Positions 41,934 to 52,631 of a DNA stretch of 64,000 nucleotides are shown piece by piece (the stretch's first letter is position 1; each line of letters opens with the position of its first letter). The DNA comes from Ornithoclostridium sp944380285 (GTDB lineage Bacteria > Bacillota > Clostridia > Christensenellales > UBA3700), in assembly GCA_963931165.1 (NCBI GenBank), contig OZ006985.1:868001-932000 (forward strand), given 5' to 3'. The notes below the pieces were generated by a model, which was not told where the DNA came from, did no database searches, and worked only from the letters and a program-made list of their open reading frames with translations. Position numbers and translations under genes: made by a program.

Positions 41934-42821
41934 TCAGCGGTAATTGCGGTCTTCGGCAAGGAAGATCAGCGCGACCATTCCCGCGCCGACGTGCGTGCCG
42001 ATCACGGTGCCGACGTCGAAGATCACGGTGTTTTCCACGCCGAATTCTTCCCGTACCGTCTTTTCGAGTGCGACGGCGTCGTCGTATGCGTCCGCATGGC
42101 CGATCGCGACAAGTTTTTGTTCGCTTTGAGGCAGCATTTTTTTGCGCATCATCTCGACGAGGAAGCGGAGCGCCTTTTTGCGCGAAATGACTTTGGCGAA
42201 CGGGATGAGTTTGCCGTCGTCGTCGACGGTCAGCACGGGCTTGATGTGCAGCGTGCCGCCGATGAACGCCTCCGCCTTGCCGACCCTGCCCGTGCGTTGA
42301 AGATGGGCGATGTCGTCGATCGTGAAAAAGCCTGTGCAGTGCGGCAAAATGCGCTCGACAAAGGCGACGCATTCGTCATAGCTTGCGCCTTCGTTGCGTT
42401 TGAGCAGCGCGTAATAGGCGGCAAGCCCTTCGATGAAACACGCTGTCTTGGAATCGATGACGGTGATGCGTCTGTCGGGGAATTCGGCGGAAAGAGTCTT
42501 TTCCGCCATTTTGAGCTGTTCGAGAGTGCCCGACAGCGTCGACGAAAAGCCTATGTGGATTATGTCGTTGCCCGCCGCGAGGATGGGGCGGAAAAACTCC
42601 TCCGCCTGATATGCGGTAATCATAGACGTCGTCGGCAGGTCCGCCGCGGTCTTTGCCTCGCGGCAGGCGTCGTAAAATTGCTTGGGGGTGAGTTTTTTGT
42701 CCGCGCCGTCAAAGAACTCTCCCTTGACGGTGTAGGACATCGGAATGATCGCGAAGTCCTCTTTCATCAAACTTTCGGGGAAGTCCGCGGTCGCCTCGGT
42801 GGTGATCCAATAGTTGCTCAT
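41934..42821 (-). CDS. DegV family fatty-acid-binding protein
   Basis: A 295-residue protein with AGGAGGAAACC before the ATG at 42821. DegV landmarks are present: TTEATADFPESLM at the N-terminus, LPTTSMITAYQAEEFF with the TS pair that contacts the lipid carboxylate, and GFSSTLSGTLEQLK. DegV-type (FakB) proteins carry fatty acids and present them to the kinase FakA. Neither FakA nor a lipid-synthesis gene is adjacent. A promoter at 42879-42907 serves it alone and a strong hairpin ends it. Confidence 0.9.
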   Translation of the reverse strand: MSNYWITTEATADFPESLMKEDFAIIPMSYTVKGEFFDGADKKLTPKQFYDACREAKTAADLPTTSMITAYQAEEFFRPILAAGNDIIHIGFSSTLSGTLEQLKMAEKTLSAEFPDRRITVIDSKTACFIEGLAAYYALLKRNEGASYDECVAFVERILPHCTGFFTIDDIAHLQRTGRVGKAEAFIGGTLHIKPVLTVDDDGKLIPFAKVISRKKALRFLVEMMRKKMLPQSEQKLVAIGHADAYDDAVALEKTVREEFGVENTVIFDVGTVIGTHVGAGMVALIFLAEDRNYR

Positions 42822-42878
42822 GGTTTCCTCCTTTGAGCGTTCGCGCGCAAGCCGTGCTGCGCGAGCGCGTTCATATTT

Positions 42879-42907
42879 ATGATATATAAATTTGTGTGTT
42901 TTGTCAA
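42879..42907 (-). promoter_or_regulatory. promoter of the degV-family gene
   Basis: On the minus strand TTGACA (complement of 42902-42907), 17-base spacer, TATCAT (complement of 42879-42884). Confidence 0.78.
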
Positions 42908-43051
42908 TTTTTTCGAAAACAATGCTTCGGTATCCGAATGTGAGCGCTCGCGAGCGTATTATAATAATAAATTTGCTTGAAAATAGCATGAGCGGCGACT
43001 ATTTTTGGCAAAAATCATTCATAAAACGGTGTTGTGAGTTTTTTGAGTGAT

Positions 43052-43080
43052 TTTACTTGCATTTTACATTACACTATTAT
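43052..43080 (+). promoter_or_regulatory. PhoP-like box and promoter of a lipoprotein gene
   Basis: TTTACT (43052-43057), five bases, TTTACA (43063-43068): the same 11-base period as before pstS. TATTAT (43075-43080) lies 17 bases after the first repeat, so the repeat also sits at the -35 position. Confidence 0.5.
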
Positions 43081-43125
43081 AAAATATAGAAAAACGACTT
43101 TTGTCGTCAAAGAAAGGAGAAAGAT

Positions 43126-44196
43126 ATGAAGAGAATTGCAATGATCGCAATTGCCGCTGCTTTGGCAGTTGTCATGGCGTTTTCGTTTGTCGCCTGCGGC
43201 GGCGGCGCCATCAATCTGAAATCAACGGTCGCGTTGGGCGAGCCCGACCTCACCCCGACCAAAGAGATCAATAAGGACATGAGCGCGATCGAGATGCTCA
43301 CCGCTGCGGTCGACAACTACTACGGCGCGGACTTTGCGATCGCGCGTACGACCGGTTCGCTCTCCACCGTCGTTTCCGGATTGGCAATGACCCAATTCGT
43401 CAAATCCGTCACGATCAGAGAGGGCGCTTCCACCGGAGACAACAAGATGTTCTATCAAAACCAATCCGGTACCGTTGACGACGGCGGCTTGATCCAAAAG
43501 TTCGTCAACATCAGGATTTGGGAAGAGACCGACTATGTCAAGTCCGGTGACAGTGAGAACCTCTATTTCAGAAGTGCTGTCGACAAGTCCCTCGAGGGTA
43601 TGACGGAAACCGGCGAAAAAGACGGTAAACCCGTCATCACCGATGCGTGGTTCGTGTGGAAAGACGGCACCGAGGACTTCAACGAAACGCAGTCTTACAA
43701 CAGTCTTGACACCTACGTTACGGAAAGAGCTTCCGATCCGACCAAGATCTGGATGTATGACATCAATGCGAACACCATCCTCAACGACCAGACCGTCGCT
43801 CCCCAGCTGACGACCGAAAAACTCTCCGACGGCAGCGAGATCGAGTACTACACCTTCTCCGTCAGCGGCAATGTCGACAAGAACAGTGACGGCTATTCCG
43901 TTGCCGACTATGAAGATCAGATGCTCTATATGCTCGAGAGTCAAGGACAAACTCCCAGCGAGTTCTACTTCACCGAGATCAAGCTCGACGTTCAGGTGTG
44001 GCCCAACGGCTTCCTCAGACAGGTCAAAGTCACCGAGAGCTACTTTATGAAGGTTATGGGAATCGTTGAGACCGTCGTCACGCTTGAGTCGACCAAGGCA
44101 TTCTTCTTCGACAAGAACGACCTGCCCGGCAAGGGAACCGACAGCGCCTTCGATCCCGCGTTGATCGGCACCGTCCAGGCGTCTGCGAAAGCGTAA
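43126..44196 (+). CDS. lipoprotein of unknown function with Pho-like promoter
   Basis: A 356-residue protein. AAGGAG precedes the ATG, and the signal peptide ends in a VAC lipobox (Cys24). The mature part is mixed alpha/beta with alternating acidic and aromatic strands (for example NRIWEETDYVKSGDSENLYFRS-like and YYTFSVSGNVDKN segments), the layout of small LolA/LppX-like beta-sheet lipid-binding folds, but no motif confirms this. It shares the export signal and a Pho-like box with pstS, so phosphate-responsive expression is possible. A strong terminator follows at 44216. Confidence 0.65.
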   Translation: MKRIAMIAIAAALAVVMAFSFVACGGGAINLKSTVALGEPDLTPTKEINKDMSAIEMLTAAVDNYYGADFAIARTTGSLSTVVSGLAMTQFVKSVTIREGASTGDNKMFYQNQSGTVDDGGLIQKFVNIRIWEETDYVKSGDSENLYFRSAVDKSLEGMTETGEKDGKPVITDAWFVWKDGTEDFNETQSYNSLDTYVTERASDPTKIWMYDINANTILNDQTVAPQLTTEKLSDGSEIEYYTFSVSGNVDKNSDGYSVADYEDQMLYMLESQGQTPSEFYFTEIKLDVQVWPNGFLRQVKVTESYFMKVMGIVETVVTLESTKAFFFDKNDLPGKGTDSAFDPALIGTVQASAKA

Positions 44197-44215
44197 GGCT
44201 TTACAAAGCAAAATC

Positions 44216-44246
44216 GTCACCGAGGTCATCCTCGGTGACTTTTTTT
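44216..44246 (+). terminator. Rho-independent terminator
   Basis: Perfect stem GTCACCGAGG (44216-44225) with CCTCGGTGAC (44230-44239), loop TCAT, then T7. Confidence 0.95.
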
Positions 44247-44386
44247 GCGCTTTTTTCGCGCTCGGGCGCGTTGGTTCGACTCTTTGCGGGCGCGCACGCA
44301 TATGTTTACGCGGACGCGCGCCCAAACGGTTGCATAACGCGTGCGGATGTATTATAATAATTATAATATAAGCGCAAGGAGCCGAA

Positions 44387-45295
44387 ATGTTCAAGTTCAA
44401 GAGTTCGACCGTCATCATTGTCAACGCCGCGGCGTTTTTGTGCTTTGCCGCGCTGCTTGCCGTCGCGTCCGTCTATGACTTGCAGATCAGCCGCGCGCTT
44501 TCGGACGGAGACTCCTTCTTTGCCCAATTTTTTGCCGTTTTCGGCGAATATCCCGCCTATTTGGTACTTCCGGCGGCGGGCGTCGTCATTTTTTACAACC
44601 ACGATCTGTTCGACGACATGCGCGCACGCGTCGCGATCTGCGTGCTCGGCGCGGCGCTGTCGATCGGCGGATGGATCTTTTTCGGGCTACAGAGCACCAA
44701 GCTGACCGACATCCCTCATCTCGAAGGGTTTGCGTGCATGTTCGGCATCATGCTGGGCATGCTCGGGCTTTGGCTCGGTTCGCTGATCGAGCGCGAAAAG
44801 ATGCACAGGCTGTTCAAGTTCGCGGTGTTTGCGATCGCATTTGCCGCCGCGTCCGTCGTCGTCATGCAGGTGATGAAGAACATCTGGTGCCGCATGCGCT
44901 ACCGCGATATGCTCAAAGTCGGCAGCGAGGACGGCTTTACGCCGTGGTACAAGATCATGTTCGGCAGAGAGGACATGATCGAGGACGGTGACTACACGTC
45001 CTTCCCGTCGGGGCACACCTCGTCCGCCGCACACATCTTTTTGTTCGCCGCGCTGTGTGACATCATCCCCGGCTGGGACAAAAAGGGGGTGCGGATAGGG
45101 GTCAATATCGGCTGCACGGCGTTCACCGTTGTCGTCGCGATCTCGCGCATCGTCGCAAACGCGCACTTTTTGTCCGACGTGCTCGTCGGGGGCTATTTGA
45201 CCTATTTGATATTTGTCGCGCTGCGCCGCGCGTTCTTCGGCAAGGGCAAATACAACTTCGCCGTCGCCTTGCCGAGAGAGGAGAAGACGGAATGA
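44387..45295 (+). CDS. PAP2 family membrane phosphatase (first)
   Basis: A 302-residue protein with six membrane helices. The three PAP2 active-site blocks are intact: KNIWCRMRYRD (KxxxxxxR-like), FPSGHTSSA (PSGH), and SRIVANAHFLSDVLVG (SRxxxxxHxxxD). Such enzymes remove phosphate from phosphatidic acid, undecaprenyl pyrophosphate or similar lipids at the outer membrane face. AAGGAG precedes the ATG. It overlaps a second PAP2 gene by four bases (ATGA); the two share the layout but only partial sequence similarity. Confidence 0.87.
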   Translation: MFKFKSSTVIIVNAAAFLCFAALLAVASVYDLQISRALSDGDSFFAQFFAVFGEYPAYLVLPAAGVVIFYNHDLFDDMRARVAICVLGAALSIGGWIFFGLQSTKLTDIPHLEGFACMFGIMLGMLGLWLGSLIEREKMHRLFKFAVFAIAFAAASVVVMQVMKNIWCRMRYRDMLKVGSEDGFTPWYKIMFGREDMIEDGDYTSFPSGHTSSAAHIFLFAALCDIIPGWDKKGVRIGVNIGCTAFTVVVAISRIVANAHFLSDVLVGGYLTYLIFVALRRAFFGKGKYNFAVALPREEKTE

Positions 45296-46164
45296 GCGCG
45301 CGCAAGGTCGCGGTTTGGACGGGCGCATTCGGCGCGCTCGCGCTCGTGCTGTTTGTTGTCGGCACCGTCCTCGATCTTAGGGTCGCAGAGGCGTTCTATT
45401 TGAGGGACAACGCGTTCGCCGACATGTACGAGGCGATCGGCAAGATGCCGGCGTTCGTCTTGCTTGCGATCGCGGGAGGGATCGGCGGCAGATATTTTGC
45501 GTGCAAGTTCGGCAGCAAATGGATCGCGGCGGTGTTCTATCTTTTGACCTATGCGGTCTGCGCGTTCAACTTCAAGGACGCTACCGATCTTTTGACGGAC
45601 AGTACGGCGCTGTCGCTCGCCGCATGCGCGGTGCTGGGGGCGGTGCTCGCGTGCGTGGTCTGTTTTGCGACCGCGCGCGTCGCCGAGGAGCGGCTTTTCG
45701 CCTACTTCAAGTGGGCGGTCGCAGTCGCGGTCGCGGTGGTCGCGACGGGCGTACTTGTGTTTGCGGTCAAAGAGATATTCGCGCGTGCGCGCTATCTCGA
45801 CGTCGTCGACGGAGCGGCGGAGTTCGCGCCGTGGTACAAATTTGTCAGGGTGGACGGCGGAGATTCAATGCCGTCGGGTCACACCGCATATACGGCTATG
45901 CTGTTCATGCTGGTGCCGCTTGCGGCGATCAACCCGCGGCTTCGCGGCAAGGAGAGCGCGCTGTCCGTGCTCGCGATCGCGGCGACGCTGGTCACCGCGC
46001 TTGCGCGCATCAGCGACGGGCATCACTATCTGACCGACGTCGCGGCGGCGATGCTGATCGCGGTCGCGGTGCAGGCGGCGACGATCTTTGCGATGTACGG
46101 CAAGAGAGCGGACGCGCTCGAATTCAAGCGGTTTTTGAGACCCAAGACGGAGGCGGCGGCGTGA
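45292..46164 (+). CDS. PAP2 family membrane phosphatase (second)
   Basis: A 290-residue membrane protein with the same six-helix layout. Active-site blocks: KEIFARARY, MPSGHTAYTA (PSGH) and ARISDGHHYLTDVAAA (R..DGHHxxxD). It is coupled to the preceding gene by an ATGA overlap and to the following acyl-CoA-synthetase-like gene by a GTGA overlap. Two PAP2 enzymes in one operon with an AMP-forming ligase point to remodelling of a phospholipid or a polyprenyl-phosphate carrier; the reaction is not settled. Confidence 0.87.
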   Translation: MSARKVAVWTGAFGALALVLFVVGTVLDLRVAEAFYLRDNAFADMYEAIGKMPAFVLLAIAGGIGGRYFACKFGSKWIAAVFYLLTYAVCAFNFKDATDLLTDSTALSLAACAVLGAVLACVVCFATARVAEERLFAYFKWAVAVAVAVVATGVLVFAVKEIFARARYLDVVDGAAEFAPWYKFVRVDGGDSMPSGHTAYTAMLFMLVPLAAINPRLRGKESALSVLAIAATLVTALARISDGHHYLTDVAAAMLIAVAVQAATIFAMYGKRADALEFKRFLRPKTEAAA

Positions 46165-47774
46165 GTTACGACATGTCGATGTACGCCTACTTCAAGGAGA
46201 GGACGTCTCATCTGCCGCGCACCAACAGGACGCTGTCCTTTTACGGCAAAGAGCTGACGCTGGGCGAAACGCTTGCCGAGATCGACGGCTTTGCCGCACG
46301 GCTTTCCGAGGTCGGGGTGGGCAAGGGCGACAACGTGATCATATGCCTCGGCAACATACCGGACGCGGTGATCGCGTTCTATGCGGTCAACAAAGTGGGG
46401 GCGATCGCCAATCTCGTGCATCCGCTCGTGACCGCCGAGAGGCTGGTTTCGATCGCCCGGAGCATGCACAGCAAGGCGGCGGTGCTGTTCGACGAATTTT
46501 ACGGCGGATACGACGGCTGGGAACGGCTTGGCATAAAGACGTTCATTGCGTCCGCGGCGGACTATCTGCCGCGCCTGTACCGCCCGTTCTATCGGCTGGC
46601 GGTGGCGCGCAGGACGGCGCCGGCGCGCGGCTGCGAGGGCTTTGTCGCGGCGGCAAAGCGCGGCAAAAGTCTCAAAGAGGGCACCCCGGTGCAGATAGGC
46701 GGCGAGGACATCGCGATCTATATGCACAGCGGCGGCACGACGGGCGAGCCGAAGAGCGTGGAGTTGTCCAACCGCGCGTTCAATGCCTTAGCACACAATC
46801 TGCTTGCGCTGATCGGCGGCAAGCCGGTCGACGACAGAGACGCGATGCTGATGGTGCTGCCGCTGTTTCACACGTTCGGGCTGGGCGTATGCATGCACAC
46901 TACGCTCTGCGCCGGCGGCAAGGCGGTGCTGATGCCCAAGTTCGGCGGAAGGGCGGCGTGCAGGCTGTGTCTCCGCGCCGGGGTCACCTACATCTGCGGC
47001 GTACCCAACATGTACGGCAAGATGTTGGATTCGGGCGCGTTCGGCAAGGCGCTGATGCGTCGGCTCAAATATTGCTATTGCGGCGGGGACAGGCTGTCTT
47101 CGGGCATAAAGGAGAAGTTCGCGCGGCTGGCGGAGAGCGCCGGCAGCGAGGCGAGATTGTATGAGGGGTACGGTTTGACCGAGGCGGGTATATGCTGCGT
47201 CAACATGCGCGGCAGAGAGCGCGCCGGGTCGATCGGGATGCCGGTCGAGGGGGCGGTCTTTGAGGCGTTCGGCGAGGACGGCGCGCCCGTACAAAGAGGG
47301 ATGACGGGCGAGTTGTGCGTCTCCACGGATATGGCTATGACGCGCTATTTCGACGACCCCGAGGGGACGGCAAAGGCGATGTTCTCTCACGGCGGCAGGA
47401 CGTGGGTGCGCACCGGCGACATAGGCAGGCTTGACGGGGACGGGTTCGTCTATTTCGTCGACCGCAAGAAGAGGATGATCAAGATCTCGGGGCACAACGT
47501 CTTCCCACAGGAGATCGAGAACGTGGTAAGCAAGGCGAAGGGCGTAAAGCGGTGCTGCGCGGTCGCGGACGTTTGCGACGGCAAGGCGGCGGTCAAGCTG
47601 TTCGTCCAGAAGGAGGAAGGCGAAACCGACGCGGACGTAGAAGGGGCGGTGCGCGGCGCGATCGCGGCAAAGCTGCTCAAATACAACATGCCGCGCAGGA
47701 TAATTTTCGTACAAAAGCTGCCTCTCACACAGATAGGCAAAGTAGATTACAGAAAGTTGGAGGAGAACAGATGA
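46161..47774 (+). CDS. AMP-dependent acyl-CoA synthetase-like ligase
   Basis: A 537-residue protein of the ANL family using a GTG start in a GTGA overlap. Adenylation motifs are clear: YMHSGGTTGEPKSVELS (P-loop, A3), YEGYGLTEAG (A5), WVRTGDIG (A7) and KKRMIKISGHNVFPQEIE (A8), and a C-terminal LTQIGKVDYRKL with the catalytic Lys. It resembles long-chain acyl-CoA or acyl-ACP synthetases. Together with two PAP2 phosphatases and a FGGY kinase it probably activates a fatty acid or other carboxylic acid for lipid or cell-envelope work; the substrate is unknown. Confidence 0.83.
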   Translation: MSYDMSMYAYFKERTSHLPRTNRTLSFYGKELTLGETLAEIDGFAARLSEVGVGKGDNVIICLGNIPDAVIAFYAVNKVGAIANLVHPLVTAERLVSIARSMHSKAAVLFDEFYGGYDGWERLGIKTFIASAADYLPRLYRPFYRLAVARRTAPARGCEGFVAAAKRGKSLKEGTPVQIGGEDIAIYMHSGGTTGEPKSVELSNRAFNALAHNLLALIGGKPVDDRDAMLMVLPLFHTFGLGVCMHTTLCAGGKAVLMPKFGGRAACRLCLRAGVTYICGVPNMYGKMLDSGAFGKALMRRLKYCYCGGDRLSSGIKEKFARLAESAGSEARLYEGYGLTEAGICCVNMRGRERAGSIGMPVEGAVFEAFGEDGAPVQRGMTGELCVSTDMAMTRYFDDPEGTAKAMFSHGGRTWVRTGDIGRLDGDGFVYFVDRKKRMIKISGHNVFPQEIENVVSKAKGVKRCCAVADVCDGKAAVKLFVQKEEGETDADVEGAVRGAIAAKLLKYNMPRRIIFVQKLPLTQIGKVDYRKLEENR

Positions 47775-49330
47775 ACAACGACAAACGGCTCGTCTTGGTT
47801 TTCGACGTGGGCACGCAGAGCACGCGCGCTTTGGCGTTCGACTGCCGCGGCGAGCTTGTCGACAAGGTGCGGAGAGAAGAGCCGCCGTACATCTCCAAGA
47901 ACGACAACAGGGCGGAAAAGGACATCAATGAACTTTGGACGGGCATTTGCGCCGTCTCAAAACAGCTCAAAGAGAGGTTGGGGAACAGGTGGGGAGACAT
48001 CGCCGCGGTCACCGTGACGAGCATCCGCAACACCCTTTTCTTCCTCGACAAGGACGGCGCGCCGACGCGCGATGCGATCCTATGGATGGACAAGCGCGAG
48101 GTCGAGTGTCCCGATCCGCTGCCGCTTTGGAAGAGATTCATCTATTCGGCTGTCGGCATGGGCGAGGTGGTGCGCGTACAGCGCCGCACCAGCTACACCA
48201 ATTGGGTCAGGGTCAACCAGCCCGAGGTGTGGCAAAAGACCGCCAAGATCGTCATGCCCACCGCGTGGTACCATTTCAAGCTGACCGGTAGGCTCGCCGA
48301 CTCGACCGCGGGACAGGCGGCGCGCTTCCCCTACGACTACAAAAAGCGCAAGTGGATGACCAAGCACTCGCTCAACTATTGCATCTTCGGCTGTCCGATC
48401 GACAAGATGTGCGAGCTCGTGCGCCCGGGGGAGAAGATCGGCGCGATCTCGCGCGAAGCGAGCGAGGCGACCGGCATCGCCGAGGGAGTACCGGTGATCG
48501 CGACGGGCGCGGACAAGGTCTGCGAGACGGTCGGCAACGGCGCGATAGGCAGGGATGTCGCCAGCATCTCCCTGGGCACCGCCGCTTCCGTCGAGGTGAC
48601 GACGGACAAATATGTCGAGCCGGAGACGTTCATGCCGGCATATACGTCGGTCGTCGACGGCAAATACAATCCCGAGATTCAGATCTTCCGCGGCTTTTGG
48701 ATGGTCTCTTGGTTTAGGGATCAATTCGCGTTCTACGAACAGCACGAGGCGGAGCGTCTCGGCATTTCGGCAGAAAAGCTGCTTGACGACACGTTGAGCC
48801 GCGTTCCGGTCGGCAGCGACGGCTTGCTCGTCCAGCCCTATTGGGGACCGGGGCTCAAGACCCCGCAGGCGAAGGGCGTGATGATAGGTTTCAATGACGT
48901 GCACACGCGCGCGCATATCTATCGCGCGATAATAGAGGGCTTGGGCTACGCGCTGTTCGAAGGGCTCGAGAATTTGATGCGCCGCACCGGCAATCCGGTG
49001 ACGCGCGTCGCCGTCTCGGGCGGCGGCTCTCAGAGCGAGATCGTCTGCAAGATCATGGCGGACATCATCGGCATGCCCGTCTACAAGGTGCAGACATACG
49101 AGACGAGCGGACTGGGCTGCGCGGTCGTCACGTTCGCGGCGCTCGGCGTGTACGGCAGCATAGAGGAGGCGTCAGACGCGATGGTGCGCGTCACGACCGT
49201 CTATCAGCCCGACGCCGCAAATCACGAGCGGTATTTGCAGTTCTACAACAGGGTCTACAAGAAGATCTATCGCTGCAACCTGCCCGTGTACAACGAGCTG
49301 TATTCGCTGCTTGCGGCGGACAGATATTGA
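47771..49330 (+). CDS. FGGY family carbohydrate kinase
   Basis: A 519-residue kinase. N-terminal phosphate-1 motif VLVFDVGTQSTRALAFD, catalytic Asp region ILWMDKREVE, C-terminal GGGSQSEIVCKIMADIIG (adenosine motif) and a VQTYETSGLGCAVVTFAAL segment mark the FGGY family. It resembles glycerol/xylulose/autoinducer-2-type kinases, without a decisive specificity motif. GGAGAAC precedes the ATG, which overlaps the ligase stop. Within this operon it might phosphorylate glycerol, another polyol or a sugar headgroup. It ends 43 bases before the P-type ATPase gene. Confidence 0.83.
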   Translation: MNNDKRLVLVFDVGTQSTRALAFDCRGELVDKVRREEPPYISKNDNRAEKDINELWTGICAVSKQLKERLGNRWGDIAAVTVTSIRNTLFFLDKDGAPTRDAILWMDKREVECPDPLPLWKRFIYSAVGMGEVVRVQRRTSYTNWVRVNQPEVWQKTAKIVMPTAWYHFKLTGRLADSTAGQAARFPYDYKKRKWMTKHSLNYCIFGCPIDKMCELVRPGEKIGAISREASEATGIAEGVPVIATGADKVCETVGNGAIGRDVASISLGTAASVEVTTDKYVEPETFMPAYTSVVDGKYNPEIQIFRGFWMVSWFRDQFAFYEQHEAERLGISAEKLLDDTLSRVPVGSDGLLVQPYWGPGLKTPQAKGVMIGFNDVHTRAHIYRAIIEGLGYALFEGLENLMRRTGNPVTRVAVSGGGSQSEIVCKIMADIIGMPVYKVQTYETSGLGCAVVTFAALGVYGSIEEASDAMVRVTTVYQPDAANHERYLQFYNRVYKKIYRCNLPVYNELYSLLAADRY

Positions 49331-49373
49331 GACGATAAGGGCGCGGCGCCCGTGACGCCGCAAGGAGACAGCA

Positions 49374-51998
<2,625 letters not shown>

Positions 51999-52050
51999 CG
52001 CCGCAAGTTCGCCGCACCGGGCGGCTGTGAACAAAAAGAGCATAAAAAAT

Positions 52051-52078
52051 CGGACGCCGTTAGGGCGTCCGGTTTTTT
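52051..52078. terminator. bidirectional terminator between the P-type ATPase gene and spoVG
   Basis: Stem CGGACGCC (52051-52058) with GGGCGTCCG (52063-52071), then GTTTTTT. Leftward reading gives ATTTTTTAT after the stem. Confidence 0.88.
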
Positions 52079-52088
52079 GATTTGCAAA

Positions 52089-52355
52089 TCACGCGTTTCT
52101 GAGTTCCTCTTCGTAGGCGGCGAGGATCGCGGAAGAGAACAGCTCCCTCGTCTCCGAATCGAGAGGGTGTGCGATGTCGCGGTAGTGCCCGTCGGGGGTC
52201 CTGCGGCTGGGCATGGAGATGAACAGCCCGGCTTTGCCGCTGATGATCTTGATGTCGTGCACCGCGAAGCAGTCGTCTATGACGACCGACGCGACCGCTT
52301 TGAGGAGTTCGTCGTCCTTGTTGACAAGTCTTATCTTTATGTTGCTCAGTTGCAT
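52089..52355 (-). CDS. spoVG: SpoVG, RNA-binding regulator
   Basis: An 88-residue protein. It reads MQLSNIKIRLVN, then VASVVIDDCFAVHDIKIISGKAGLFISMPSRRTPDGHYRDIAHPL, which is the unmistakable SpoVG core (VHDIKII.G..GLFI.MPSR). SpoVG binds RNA and DNA and affects sporulation, septation and virulence in Bacillota. AGGAG lies eight bases before the ATG, with a good promoter at 52385-52413. It is a single-gene unit converging on the ATPase gene. Confidence 0.96.
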   Translation of the reverse strand: MQLSNIKIRLVNKDDELLKAVASVVIDDCFAVHDIKIISGKAGLFISMPSRRTPDGHYRDIAHPLDSETRELFSSAILAAYEEELRNA

Positions 52356-52384
52356 ATCTTTACTCCTAAAAAGTACTTGTCCAT

Positions 52385-52413
52385 ATTATATAATGCCTAG
52401 TGCGTTTTGGCAA
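52385..52413 (-). promoter_or_regulatory. promoter of spoVG
   Basis: On the minus strand TTGCCA (complement of 52408-52413), 17-base spacer, TATAAT (complement of 52385-52390). Confidence 0.72.
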
Positions 52414-52617
52414 CGATTTTGCGGTATATTTTCGAAATTACCGCAAATTTTTGCGCTCTCGGGCGATCGCGAATTTGAAAACGCGGCTCAAATGTGCCGC
52501 AAACAGACCGATTTTGTCCATATTTTCAACCATATAACAATATGTTTACACTCCGTTGTTTTGCGTGACCCAATCATCGGGCGCGGCGGTGAGGTGAACG
52601 ACGCGCTTTTGCGCGCA

Positions 52618-52631
52618 TATAATGTGGTATG
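52618..52631 (+). promoter_or_regulatory. -10 element abutting the murC start
   Basis: TATAAT (52618-52623) is followed after five bases by the ATG at 52629. No good -35 was found and there is no Shine-Dalgarno, so a leaderless transcript is likely. Confidence 0.45.
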
